Assembly (NCBI GenBank): GCA_024228275.1
Contig: JAAETO010000055.1
Location: forward strand, 1 to 64,000
DNA: 64,000 bases
Direction of reading: 5' to 3'
From: Arcobacter sp.
Lineage (GTDB): Bacteria; Campylobacterota; Campylobacteria; Campylobacterales; Arcobacteraceae
Position numbers and translations under genes: made by a program
Notes under the pieces: model-generated
What the model was told of the DNA's origin: nothing
The model's database searches: none
What the model saw: only the letters and a program-made list of their open reading frames with translations
Shown: piece by piece, positions 1 through 7,412 of the stretch
Numbering within the stretch: the stretch's first letter is position 1
Layout: the number at the start of each line of letters is the position of its first letter

Positions 1-1
1 A

Positions 2-199
2 ACAGTAGGAAATGACTCAATCCTAACAGTAGGAAACAATTTAAATGAAAATATAAAGTTTAATCATATATCAACAGTAGAAAAAGAGAAAATATCTACG
101 GTTCAAGAAGATTATGAACTTCATGTACTTAAAGATTTTAATACAATAGTAAAAAATTCAACTATAACAGATATTCTAATTTTGTATAATATAAAATGA
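2..199 (+). CDS. VgrG-like protein, C-terminal end only
   Basis: This is an open frame running in from the left edge to a TGA at 197-199 (65 codons visible). It begins with two close copies of a TVGN-type unit (residues 1-4 and 10-13 of the visible part). Such TVG-rich repeats are typical of the C-terminal needle region of type VI secretion spike proteins (VgrG/gp5). The stretch after the repeats is acidic and unremarkable. If the call is right, the gene upstream is a type VI secretion spike, and the following genes are candidates for its accessory or cargo genes. Only a short tail is visible, so the family call is tentative. There is no overlap with the next gene, which starts 120 bases later. 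Confidence 0.5.
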   Translation, partial: TVGNDSILTVGNNLNENIKFNHISTVEKEKISTVQEDYELHVLKDFNTIVKNSTITDILILYNIK

Positions 200-319
200 T
201 ATATAATAATTATACTAATTTGTTTTTTATTATAATAATACTAAAAATAGGCTTTTATAAATGATTTATAATAAATTATTTGTTATTATTTATTATAAAT
301 TTATAATAGAGGTAATTAT

Positions 320-2422
320 ATGTCAAAAAGTATTAACTTTGATCTAAATCTAATACCAGAGGGAGTAATTGTTGATTTTGCACATGATAGTTTAGACTTT
401 AAAACTTATTCAGAAGTTATAATAGAAGCAATAATAAGTGCAGAAACACCATTTACAGTTGGTATTTTTTCAAAAGCAGGTAAGGGTAAAACTTCTTTGA
501 TGAAATTAATAGAAAGAGAAATAAATGTTGATATTAAAAATAATGATAAAATATTAACAGCATTTTTTAATGCGTTGAAATTTCAAAACAATGAGCATCC
601 TATTTTAAGTTTTTGTAATGTTATTGAAAAAACTATTCAAAAAGATAGAAGTTCTTTTGATCAAGATACTTTAATAAATATACTTAATCATATAAAAAAT
701 ATAAAATATAAAATATTAAATATTAAAATACAAATTGATGATCTTAAAAATGAAAATTCATTGATTAATACTGAAAAAAGTTTTGAAAAACAATTTTTAG
801 ATAAAAATTCTTTTTTTCAAATATTTGATCTAGTAAAAGGTTTAGAATTAATACTAATTGAACAAAATTTAAAAATTGTTATATTTATAGATGACTTAGA
901 TAAGTGTCTTCCTAAAAGCGCTATAAAAATAATTGAGTGTATCAATCTAATTTTGGATTTAAAAGGATTATATTTTGTTTTAGCTATTGATAGGGATATT
1001 ATTGAAAACTTTTTAGATAATAGAATAAGTAGTAAATACGACATAAATAAGAAATATTTAGGAAAAACATATTTAGATAAGATAATTCAATTACCTTTTT
1101 ATATTCCATCTTGTAACGGTAAAATATTAAACTTATTAGAAAATATCTATTCAAAAAATAATACAAGCTTAAAACTAGAAGATGAGATTAAAAATGTAAT
1201 TTTATCTATTCCTCCTCTTAATATTATTACACCTAGATTTATTGTGAGACTAATAAATCGTATAAAAGTAAATTCAAAGATATTTATAAAAATAAATCCA
1301 GAAATAGATCTAACAAAAGAGTCAATACTTTCACTTTTTTCAATTTCTTGTACACTTGAAGAACTTTATAATGATATGTATCATTTACTTATTGCTAATG
1401 ATGATGTAGTAAAATATCTTATAAAAACTATTCAACATGAGGTATATATACAAGATGATTTAGATATTAATTTAAATATAAATAAAACTCAAAAAGATAA
1501 ATTATTAAAAATATTAGAAAATGATTTTAACTCTTTTAAAATTATATTTAGTACTGAACAGGGTAAATTTTGGTTAGAAGAAAGAAGTTTTAGATTAGAA
1601 ACATTTGAATTTTTGCACTCAAAAAAAGTTGAACCTATAGTACAAACTACACCTATTTATAAGACTGAGTTTGAAAATATTATAGAATTAATTGAAAATA
1701 AAGAAGTTAATGAAAAAGAATTTATTAAAATTCCTAATAGAAATTTTGAAATGAGTAAATACGTAATAACAAATAAGTGGTTTAATGAATTTATAAAAGC
1801 AGGGGGATATTTAGAAAAAAATTACTGGTCAGATATGGCTTCTAAAATCTGGTTAATGAATAATAAAATAGATTCACTTGATCAAAAATATCAACTTATG
1901 CTTAAGAATGAGAAAAATTATTATCAAAAAAAATATAAAAAGAATTTGATTAAAGAAAATTTTAATAAAGATCTACAGCCAATAGTTTATATCACGTATT
2001 ATGAAGCTCAAGCATTTTGTAATTATCTTAGTGAGATTGATAAGGTGTATACATATAGTATACCTACAAATGAACAATGGGATTATGTAGCAAAAGCCGG
2101 TGAAGAGGAAAGATTATTTCCTTGGGGTAATACTTGGAATAAAAATTACTGTAATAATTCATCAAATCAACTTCATAAAACATCAGAAATTGATACTTTT
2201 CCACAAGGAAATTCAAAGTTTGGAATTAGTGATATTGCTGGAAATGTATGGTCTTGGACATCAAGTTTAGAAAAGAATGAATATAATTATCTAAAAGGTG
2301 GTTCTTGGAATTTTTCTGATACTAACTATTTTAAAGTATCAAATAATAAGATGACATTTTTTAATAACCCTGGATCTCAATATTATGATATAGGATTCTT
2401 TTGTATTAGAATTAAAAAATAG
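320..2422 (+). CDS. KAP-family P-loop NTPase fused to an FGE-sulfatase (SUMF1-like) domain
   Basis: The 700-residue protein has two parts. Residues 1 to about 350 are a KAP-type P-loop NTPase: a Walker A-like GKGKTS at 54-59 (the usual first glycine of the loop is Ser51), a Walker B IVIFIDDLD at 186-194, and a LAIDRD segment near 221-226 followed by the FY/IP segment typical of KAP proteins. After a linker of about 110 residues, residues from about 467 to 700 resemble the formylglycine-generating-enzyme/sulfatase-modifying fold, with an N-terminal IP-x-F-x-M-type start, PWGN near 595, the hallmark GNVWSWT and a KGGSW segment near the end. The catalytic cysteines of true FGE enzymes are not obvious, so this half may bind a ligand or partner. 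KAP proteins are often linked to phage conflict and membrane-associated assemblies. An AGAGG ribosome-binding site precedes the ATG. It follows a VgrG-like gene and precedes a convergent ParA-like gene. I know no named system with this fusion. Confidence 0.75.
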   Translation: MSKSINFDLNLIPEGVIVDFAHDSLDFKTYSEVIIEAIISAETPFTVGIFSKAGKGKTSLMKLIEREINVDIKNNDKILTAFFNALKFQNNEHPILSFCNVIEKTIQKDRSSFDQDTLINILNHIKNIKYKILNIKIQIDDLKNENSLINTEKSFEKQFLDKNSFFQIFDLVKGLELILIEQNLKIVIFIDDLDKCLPKSAIKIIECINLILDLKGLYFVLAIDRDIIENFLDNRISSKYDINKKYLGKTYLDKIIQLPFYIPSCNGKILNLLENIYSKNNTSLKLEDEIKNVILSIPPLNIITPRFIVRLINRIKVNSKIFIKINPEIDLTKESILSLFSISCTLEELYNDMYHLLIANDDVVKYLIKTIQHEVYIQDDLDINLNINKTQKDKLLKILENDFNSFKIIFSTEQGKFWLEERSFRLETFEFLHSKKVEPIVQTTPIYKTEFENIIELIENKEVNEKEFIKIPNRNFEMSKYVITNKWFNEFIKAGGYLEKNYWSDMASKIWLMNNKIDSLDQKYQLMLKNEKNYYQKKYKKNLIKENFNKDLQPIVYITYYEAQAFCNYLSEIDKVYTYSIPTNEQWDYVAKAGEEERLFPWGNTWNKNYCNNSSNQLHKTSEIDTFPQGNSKFGISDIAGNVWSWTSSLEKNEYNYLKGGSWNFSDTNYFKVSNNKMTFFNNPGSQYYDIGFFCIRIKK

Positions 2423-2427
2423 TTTTA

Positions 2428-2455
2428 TTTCCAAGATTATATCTAATCTTGGAAA
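2428..2455. terminator. Bidirectional hairpin terminator between convergent genes
   Basis: A perfect 11-base inverted repeat, TTTCCAAGATT and AATCTTGGAAA with a six-base loop, overlaps the stop of the ParA-like gene and follows the stop of the KAP/FGE gene by six bases. T-rich tracts flank it on both strands. The position between two convergent stops fits a shared terminator. Confidence 0.6.
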
Positions 2456-3129
2456 GCGTCTATTCTATTACTCACTTCTTTTATTATTTTTGACCAATCT
2501 TTTATAAAAGGTTTAAATTCACTCTTTTTATCTTCATTTAAAGACAAATAAGTTCTTATATAACTTCTTTTTCTTACTATTGAATCATGGATTATATCAT
2601 TACATTTTGATAGTCCATATACTTTTAATTTCTCAAAGTGAGGATATTCACTTTTTACTCTATTAAAAGAGAAGATTGTCTCTTTCAACTTATTTTCTTC
2701 AATACCAGTAGTAACAAATAAAAGTTTTTTATTTAATTCAAATAAATTGTTTGCTGTAATTAAACAACCAGTATGATCTAAATAAGGATTTTCTCCCGTA
2801 GGTAGAATTATTAGATTTGACTTCTTTATAAGTTTAAGCATTGTTTTATCTATCATAAAACAACCAGCAAGATCAATAATAACAACTTTTGACTCTTCCA
2901 ATTTTTTATTTGATTTAAAATTATATGTCAAAAACGTATTATCATAAAAATTAACATTTCCAGAAATTGATGAACCTTGATCATTTGTTATATATGGAAT
3001 ATTAAATTCCTTAGCAATTCCTAAGGATAATACGGACTTTCCAATACCACCTTTATAGCCAGCTCCAAATATAATAAACTTATTTTCAAGAGACTTTAAT
3101 AGATTTTTATTTATGTTAAAAAAATTCAT
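2443..3129 (-). CDS. ParA/MinD-like ATPase
   Basis: The 228-residue protein carries a deviant Walker A box KGGIGKS at residues 26-32, with the signature lysine of ParA/MinD/Soj ATPases, and a VVIIDLAG segment near 83-90 that fits the Walker A' motif. The remainder matches a small Ras-like P-loop fold. There is no DNA-binding N-terminal domain, so it resembles short ParA proteins that position cellular cargo (chemoreceptor arrays, secretion apparatus, carboxysomes). It is transcribed toward the KAP/FGE gene and away from the envelope gene group, sharing a 140-base divergent upstream region with the gene at 3270. That layout suggests a joint module, possibly with the ATPase placing an envelope complex, but this is inference from context. 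No ParB-like partner was seen. Confidence 0.7.
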   Translation of the reverse strand: MNFFNINKNLLKSLENKFIIFGAGYKGGIGKSVLSLGIAKEFNIPYITNDQGSSISGNVNFYDNTFLTYNFKSNKKLEESKVVIIDLAGCFMIDKTMLKLIKKSNLIILPTGENPYLDHTGCLITANNLFELNKKLLFVTTGIEENKLKETIFSFNRVKSEYPHFEKLKVYGLSKCNDIIHDSIVRKRSYIRTYLSLNEDKKSEFKPFIKDWSKIIKEVSNRIDAFQD

Positions 3130-3269
3130 TTAAACTACCTAATTTCTAATATAGTATTATGTTATTTATTATACCAATTTTTCTTTAAACTAACTTTAAT
3201 AGTTATTTTGTAATAATAGGACAAATTATTTATAATAAATAAAAAAGATAATATCTTAAGGGCTTAAAA

Positions 3270-4280
3270 GTGAATTTTGAAAATTATAGTAAGATTTATA
3301 AAGAAATTTTAGACGATGAAAGTGGTGAGCTAAATTCAAATTATTTATTAAATAAATATGAGATTAAATATGAAGAAGAATTATTAAATATTTTAAATCA
3401 AATAAAAAAAAATGAATATATAAGTAGTGAAAACAAAGTTATTAATAAACTTATTAAAGAACTTGATGAAGATGTAGATTTATTAGATATTAATGAGATA
3501 ATTAATATTAAAGAGAAAGTTATAACTGAAACTCAGTTAGATTCTTTGGAAATAGAATCTAATAATGAAAAGAGTGTTGAAATAAGTGAAATTGTCAAAG
3601 ATAAAACTAATAATTGTAAGAAAAAAATCATTAACAATAAGAACTATTTTATTTATGGAATGTCTATTGCGGTAGTATTAATATCTATAATTTTTTATTT
3701 TAATAATCTCGAACAAAAGATAGTAAAAAAAGAAAATATTGATGTAGAAGTAGTAAAAAAAGAAAATATTGATGTAGAAGTAGCAAAAAAAGAATACAAT
3801 ACTGATATTCAACAAGATAGTCTAGTATTAAAAGAAACAATAAAAGATTCTAATATAGATCTTAAACAAGATTTACTTGAAGATTCTTCTGAAAATAGTG
3901 TGGTATTAAATGAAAATAAAGCAGAAAACTTAACTATTTTAAAAGAAGAAGAAATTAAAGTAGATTCAAATAAAAATTTTACAGATATTAAAACTGTTGA
4001 TTTATTAGTTGAAGAAACTTCTAATTCTGAAGAAGTATTGAATAAAATTGATCAAAATGAAACTTTTGAAAATGATATTAAATTATCATCTTTAAATGAC
4101 ATAAAAAAATATATAAAAGAAATAAAAATCGTAAATGGTAAGTTGTTATTTAAAACAAAATATTATGAAGAGAATAGTAATTTATTTGGTTTTAAAATAT
4201 TTAAAATCACATCACTTTATGTTAAATTTGAAGATACAACTAATAATATAAGAAAAAGATTCTTAATTAAAAACAATTAA
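3270..4280 (+). CDS. Bitopic membrane protein of unknown function, acidic periplasmic region
   Basis: I do not recognise the family. The 336-residue product has a cytoplasmic N-terminal part (1-120, acidic and helical), one membrane helix at about 126-145, and a long acidic low-complexity region with a perfect internal repeat (KKENIDVEV at 153-161 and 163-171). A compact basic C-terminal segment of about 60 residues follows, possibly a small folded domain. The start is GTG with AAGG about seven bases upstream. It is the first of four + strand genes whose products all carry one membrane anchor or lipobox. The long flexible periplasmic tether resembles linkers that span the cell wall (TonB-like or SPOR-like proteins), but no such domain could be recognised. 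Confidence 0.6.
   Translation: MNFENYSKIYKEILDDESGELNSNYLLNKYEIKYEEELLNILNQIKKNEYISSENKVINKLIKELDEDVDLLDINEIINIKEKVITETQLDSLEIESNNEKSVEISEIVKDKTNNCKKKIINNKNYFIYGMSIAVVLISIIFYFNNLEQKIVKKENIDVEVVKKENIDVEVAKKEYNTDIQQDSLVLKETIKDSNIDLKQDLLEDSSENSVVLNENKAENLTILKEEEIKVDSNKNFTDIKTVDLLVEETSNSEEVLNKIDQNETFENDIKLSSLNDIKKYIKEIKIVNGKLLFKTKYYEENSNLFGFKIFKITSLYVKFEDTTNNIRKRFLIKNN
3721..3780 (+). repeat. Perfect 30-bp tandem duplication inside the gene at 3270
   Basis: Bases 3721-3750 and 3751-3780 are identical. A decayed third copy begins at 3781 with tagc in place of tagt. Each copy encodes a ten-residue charged unit of the periplasmic linker. The perfect identity indicates a recent in-frame slippage event and a length-variable spacer. 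Confidence 0.9.
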
Positions 4281-4291
4281 AAAGGAAATAA

Positions 4292-4723
4292 ATGAAAAAA
4301 TATATTTTATTGATATCTTCAATATTTATTATAATTGGATGTAATAATAAGAAGCTTGAACCAAAAAAACAACCAGAGATACAAAAAAAAGCTATTGAAA
4401 TTTCTTTTACTGAAGAAATTAAAAAAGATGTTAAAGAAAAAATAGTCTTAAAAAAAATAAAGAAAGTTTCAAAAGTAAAAAAGAAAAAATTATATGGTAC
4501 TTACTATAGAATGGTTACAAATAGTATAGAGGTATTTACATATAAAGGTAGATTATCTAATAACAAAATAGTTGATACTAAACTAATAAATCCTTTTTAT
4601 ATTAAAGGAAATATCATAAGAATTGAAAAAATATATGACTCTGTAATAGGTGATAGATATGGCAAGATATCTGGAAAATGGCTATTCGTATCAATGGATG
4701 ATCTTACTTTAAATAAAAAATAG
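4292..4723 (+). CDS. Putative lipoprotein with SH3-like C-terminal segment
   Basis: The 143-residue protein begins with a short basic segment, a hydrophobic stretch and the lipobox-type sequence IIGC, so Cys17 is the predicted lipidated residue. A lysine-rich linker (about 35-70) is followed by a compact region in which a ...YGKISGKWLFVS... ending resembles bacterial SH3-like domains that bind cell-wall peptides. That resemblance is weak. It lies 11 bases after the preceding membrane-protein gene with an AAGGAA ribosome-binding site and is probably co-transcribed with it. A lipoprotein next to an M23 peptidase suggests a role at the cell wall. Confidence 0.6.
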   Translation: MKKYILLISSIFIIIGCNNKKLEPKKQPEIQKKAIEISFTEEIKKDVKEKIVLKKIKKVSKVKKKKLYGTYYRMVTNSIEVFTYKGRLSNNKIVDTKLINPFYIKGNIIRIEKIYDSVIGDRYGKISGKWLFVSMDDLTLNKK

Positions 4724-4762
4724 TATAAGATATAGCGTAATTTAATTACTCTATATCTTATA
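4724..4762. terminator. Strong hairpin after the lipoprotein gene
   Basis: A 12-base perfect inverted repeat (TATAAGATATAG and CTATATCTTATA) encloses a second five-base stem (GTAAT and ATTAC). It directly follows the lipoprotein stop. The downstream tract is A/T-rich without a clean T run, so it could be a terminator, an attenuator or a processing and stability hairpin between this gene and the M23 gene. Confidence 0.5.
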
Positions 4763-4803
4763 AATAAAAACATAAAAATTTTAGAAAGTAGTTATAGCCG
4801 AAA

Positions 4804-5604
4804 TTGAAATCAAACATAATAACAGATAAAAAATATATAATTTTATTTTTAATAATATTTATTATATTTGGTATATATATAATTTATTTAAATCTTAATA
4901 TATATAATTTAAAAGAAAATATTAATAACAAAAATGAATTATATAAAATACAAATAAAGAATCGTATAAAAGAAATTGATTTATTAAATGAGCAACTTAC
5001 TGATTTACAACAAATATTAAATATAGGACTAGATTTATCGAATAATGGTAATATTTATTTAAATACTAAAATTAATGACTTTGATAAAAAATATTTATTA
5101 AAATCTATTCCAAGTGGATCTCCTCTTAAAAAGACATTCATTACATCTGAATATGGATATAGAGAACATCCTGTATTAAAAAAAATGAAATTCCATACTG
5201 GTGTAGATTTTAAAGCTGCTATTGGAACAGAAGTTTATGCTCCAGCTGATGGTATTGTTGTTAAATCTAGAAAGTTTGATCCTGGAGGATATGGGAAAAT
5301 GATTATAATTTCTCACAACTTCGCTTTTAAGACTTTATTTGGACATTTAAGTGATGTTTTAGTAAATGAAGGTGATGTAATTAAAAAAGGATCATTAATA
5401 GGATTAACTGGTAATTCAGGTCAAACATCAGGTCCTCATTTACATTATGAAATAAGATTTATAGAGAAAGATATAGAACCTATTAATTTTGTATACTGGA
5501 ATAATAAAACTTTTAATACAATATTTACAAAAAAAATAAAATTAGATTGGGAAAAATTAATATTATTAATAAAAATAAGAATAAGTGAAAGAAAAATATT
5601 ATAA
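4804..5604 (+). CDS. Membrane-anchored M23 family peptidase (peptidoglycan endopeptidase)
   Basis: The 266-residue protein has an N-terminal membrane helix (about 11-30), a short helical stretch (35-72) and a complete LytM/M23 domain (about 108-232). The zinc site is intact: His131 and Asp135 in HTGVD, and His214 in HLHYE, with His212 as the second histidine of the HxH motif. Such enzymes cut cross-bridges in peptidoglycan, and membrane-anchored forms act from the periplasmic side of the inner membrane. The start is TTG, chosen because it sits immediately before the basic and hydrophobic anchor. The C-terminal basic tail (about 243-266) is an addition to the usual domain. Near a VgrG-like gene it may open the wall for a secretion apparatus or be a cell-wall-directed effector. 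The anchor favours the former. Confidence 0.8.
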   Translation: MKSNIITDKKYIILFLIIFIIFGIYIIYLNLNIYNLKENINNKNELYKIQIKNRIKEIDLLNEQLTDLQQILNIGLDLSNNGNIYLNTKINDFDKKYLLKSIPSGSPLKKTFITSEYGYREHPVLKKMKFHTGVDFKAAIGTEVYAPADGIVVKSRKFDPGGYGKMIIISHNFAFKTLFGHLSDVLVNEGDVIKKGSLIGLTGNSGQTSGPHLHYEIRFIEKDIEPINFVYWNNKTFNTIFTKKIKLDWEKLILLIKIRISERKIL

Positions 5605-5668
5605 AAATAATCATACATTTATTTTCTAAAGTTTATTAGATTTTTAAATGTGTTGAGTAAGGTAACTA

Positions 5669-6232
5669 ATGATTAGTGAAAAAGAAAAATATCAAAATAT
5701 ATTAAATCAATTACATGAATTGAATAGAAATATAGTTTTAAATGAAAATGAAAAAATTGAACAATTAGCAGAAAGAATTGATAATTTGAATAACACTTTT
5801 GAAGATTCATCTATAAATACTAATGAAAATAAATTTAAAAAATACTATCTATCTAGTTTAATATTATCTTTAATAAATACTTTAATATTAATCTTAATTA
5901 TTTTTTATATAAATGATGAAAAAACAGTTGATAGTAGTACTAATAAAACTAATATTTCAGAATCTTTATATAGTGATTCTTTTAATAGTGGTCAAGATGT
6001 TATATCATTAAATAAAAAAGGTATTCCAATTATTGAAGAAAATGAAGAATTCGTAGAGATGAATCCAATCATCAGAAAAGGTACAAAATATTTATGTACT
6101 GCAGACTCTAATATTTATAAAATTCCTTATACTGTAGAAATTAAAGGAAAATTATATGATGATAGATTTAAGTTTATTTTACAAGAAAATTCAATTACAA
6201 AAGAATGTATAATAAAAAAAGAAAATATGTAA
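5669..6232 (+). CDS. Small bitopic membrane protein of unknown function
   Basis: No family was recognised. The 187-residue product has a helical N-terminal part that could form a coiled coil (about 1-45), one membrane helix at about 61-81, a Ser/Asn/Thr-rich spacer and a C-terminal segment of about 55 residues with two cysteines (in YLCTAD and KECII) that may form a disulfide in the periplasm. It is the last + strand gene of the accessory island, 64 bases after the M23 gene. It converges on xerH with only 17 bases between stops. Its topology matches the protein at 3270, suggesting two membrane subunits of one assembly. Confidence 0.55.
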   Translation: MISEKEKYQNILNQLHELNRNIVLNENEKIEQLAERIDNLNNTFEDSSINTNENKFKKYYLSSLILSLINTLILILIIFYINDEKTVDSSTNKTNISESLYSDSFNSGQDVISLNKKGIPIIEENEEFVEMNPIIRKGTKYLCTADSNIYKIPYTVEIKGKLYDDRFKFILQENSITKECIIKKENM

Positions 6233-6249
6233 TGTTAAGTTTTTAAAAA

Positions 6250-7302
6250 CTAAAATATATCAGTAGTTTTTTTCAATTTATCTTTATCAAAATGAGTATA
6301 AATTCTTGAAGTATTAATATCTGCATGACCCAAAGATTCTTGAACAAGTATCAAGTCTTTGTTTTTTTGATAAAGTAGGGTGGCAAAAGTATGTCGTAAC
6401 ATATGTGCACCATTTTTTTCTTTTCTAATCCCTACACTTAAAAGTATTTTTTCTACAATACTGCTAATATAAGCTTGACTTAAAGGCTTACCTTTTTGAT
6501 TACAAAAGAGTAGGCTATTATCACAACATTTTATATCTAACCATGCTGTTAAATCATTTTTAATAATGGATTCTTTTATCATTACAACTCTTGGTTTATT
6601 TCCTTTTCCTCTAACTTGTATAATATAAGCATCGCCATCTTTATTAAAGTCTTTTAAATCAATATTAATTGCTTCACTGACTCTGATACCAGTATAAAGA
6701 ATCATTTTTATAATAAGCCTATTTCTAGCAGTTATTTTTGAACTAAAGGGATATATGTCTATGCCACTTATAAATCTTTGAACTTCTTCTTTTTGCATAA
6801 AAGAGGGCAGTTTCGTACCACTTTTTCCAGATAATCCTCCCCAGTTCTTTAATTCTATACCATATCTGTAAACAAAACTATCTTTACCCTCGTTTTGTTT
6901 ATCAATATAACCAAAGAATGTAACTAAGGCTATTCTATAGTTTTTTTTTGTTGCATCAGATAAAGTACTTGTCTCAGTTGCTAGAAAATCACTTAAAAGT
7001 TCTTCATCAATTTCTTTCATAGATGATGCTCCATAATTATCCATAAATTTATATAACTTTGCAAGAGGAATAAAATATACATGTATACTATTAATTCCAA
7101 TATTTCTTACTTCTTTAACTGTAAGCTTTAACTTATTAATAGAATCAAAGCCTTTTACTAGTTCTTGTAAGATTTGCGCTAGACGATCTTTATCTTTTAC
7201 CTGTCTATTTGAAAGAGATGTGATTTTATTTCTAATGAATCTAGATAGCCAGAATAAATATGTTTGATTAAATGTTGATTCAAAGTCTAATGGATATTTC
7301 AA
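6250..7302 (-). CDS. xerH: Tyrosine recombinase XerH
   Basis: The 350-residue protein matches the single Xer recombinase of Campylobacterota that resolves chromosome dimers at dif during division, with FtsK. The N-terminal half (1-165) carries the characteristic RFIRNKITSLSN and KKNYRIAL segments of XerH. The catalytic half has Arg207 (YTGIRVSE), Lys233 in the GKGNK turn, His300 and Arg303 (HMLRHTF), His326 (LGHAD) and Tyr335 (RIYTHFDK), so all catalytic residues are present. The length is close to the Helicobacter protein (about 360). It is not a phage integrase remnant: the sequence is the conserved housekeeping type. It follows cheB on the same strand after 110 bases. Its location at the switch of gene polarity supports a terminus. 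Confidence 0.92.
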   Translation of the reverse strand: MKYPLDFESTFNQTYLFWLSRFIRNKITSLSNRQVKDKDRLAQILQELVKGFDSINKLKLTVKEVRNIGINSIHVYFIPLAKLYKFMDNYGASSMKEIDEELLSDFLATETSTLSDATKKNYRIALVTFFGYIDKQNEGKDSFVYRYGIELKNWGGLSGKSGTKLPSFMQKEEVQRFISGIDIYPFSSKITARNRLIIKMILYTGIRVSEAINIDLKDFNKDGDAYIIQVRGKGNKPRVVMIKESIIKNDLTAWLDIKCCDNSLLFCNQKGKPLSQAYISSIVEKILLSVGIRKEKNGAHMLRHTFATLLYQKNKDLILVQESLGHADINTSRIYTHFDKDKLKKTTDIF

Positions 7303-7328
7303 TAAAAAGCCTTTTTATATATTTTACT

Positions 7329-7350
7329 TTTGGAAACTATAATTTCCAAA
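7329..7350. other. Candidate dif site (XerH-binding palindrome)
   Basis: Two perfect 8-base arms, TTTGGAAA and TTTCCAAA, flank a six-base spacer CTATAA. This is the geometry of Xer sites (two recombinase half-sites around a central region of about six bases). It lies 26 bases upstream of xerH. The dominant gene direction changes here from + (left) to - (right), as expected where replication forks meet. It could instead be an operator for xerH. The Helicobacter difH sequence could not be compared from memory with certainty. Confidence 0.35.
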
Positions 7351-7412
7351 TTATTATATATTAATACTTAAGACAAACATAGTCTAGATAATATATTGAT
7401 CTTTTTGTAAAA

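Noticed and set aside
6237-6251. AGTTTTTAAAAACT palindrome between the accessory island and xerH
   Set aside because: It is a short A/T palindrome expected by chance in such DNA, and no loop or T tract supports termination.
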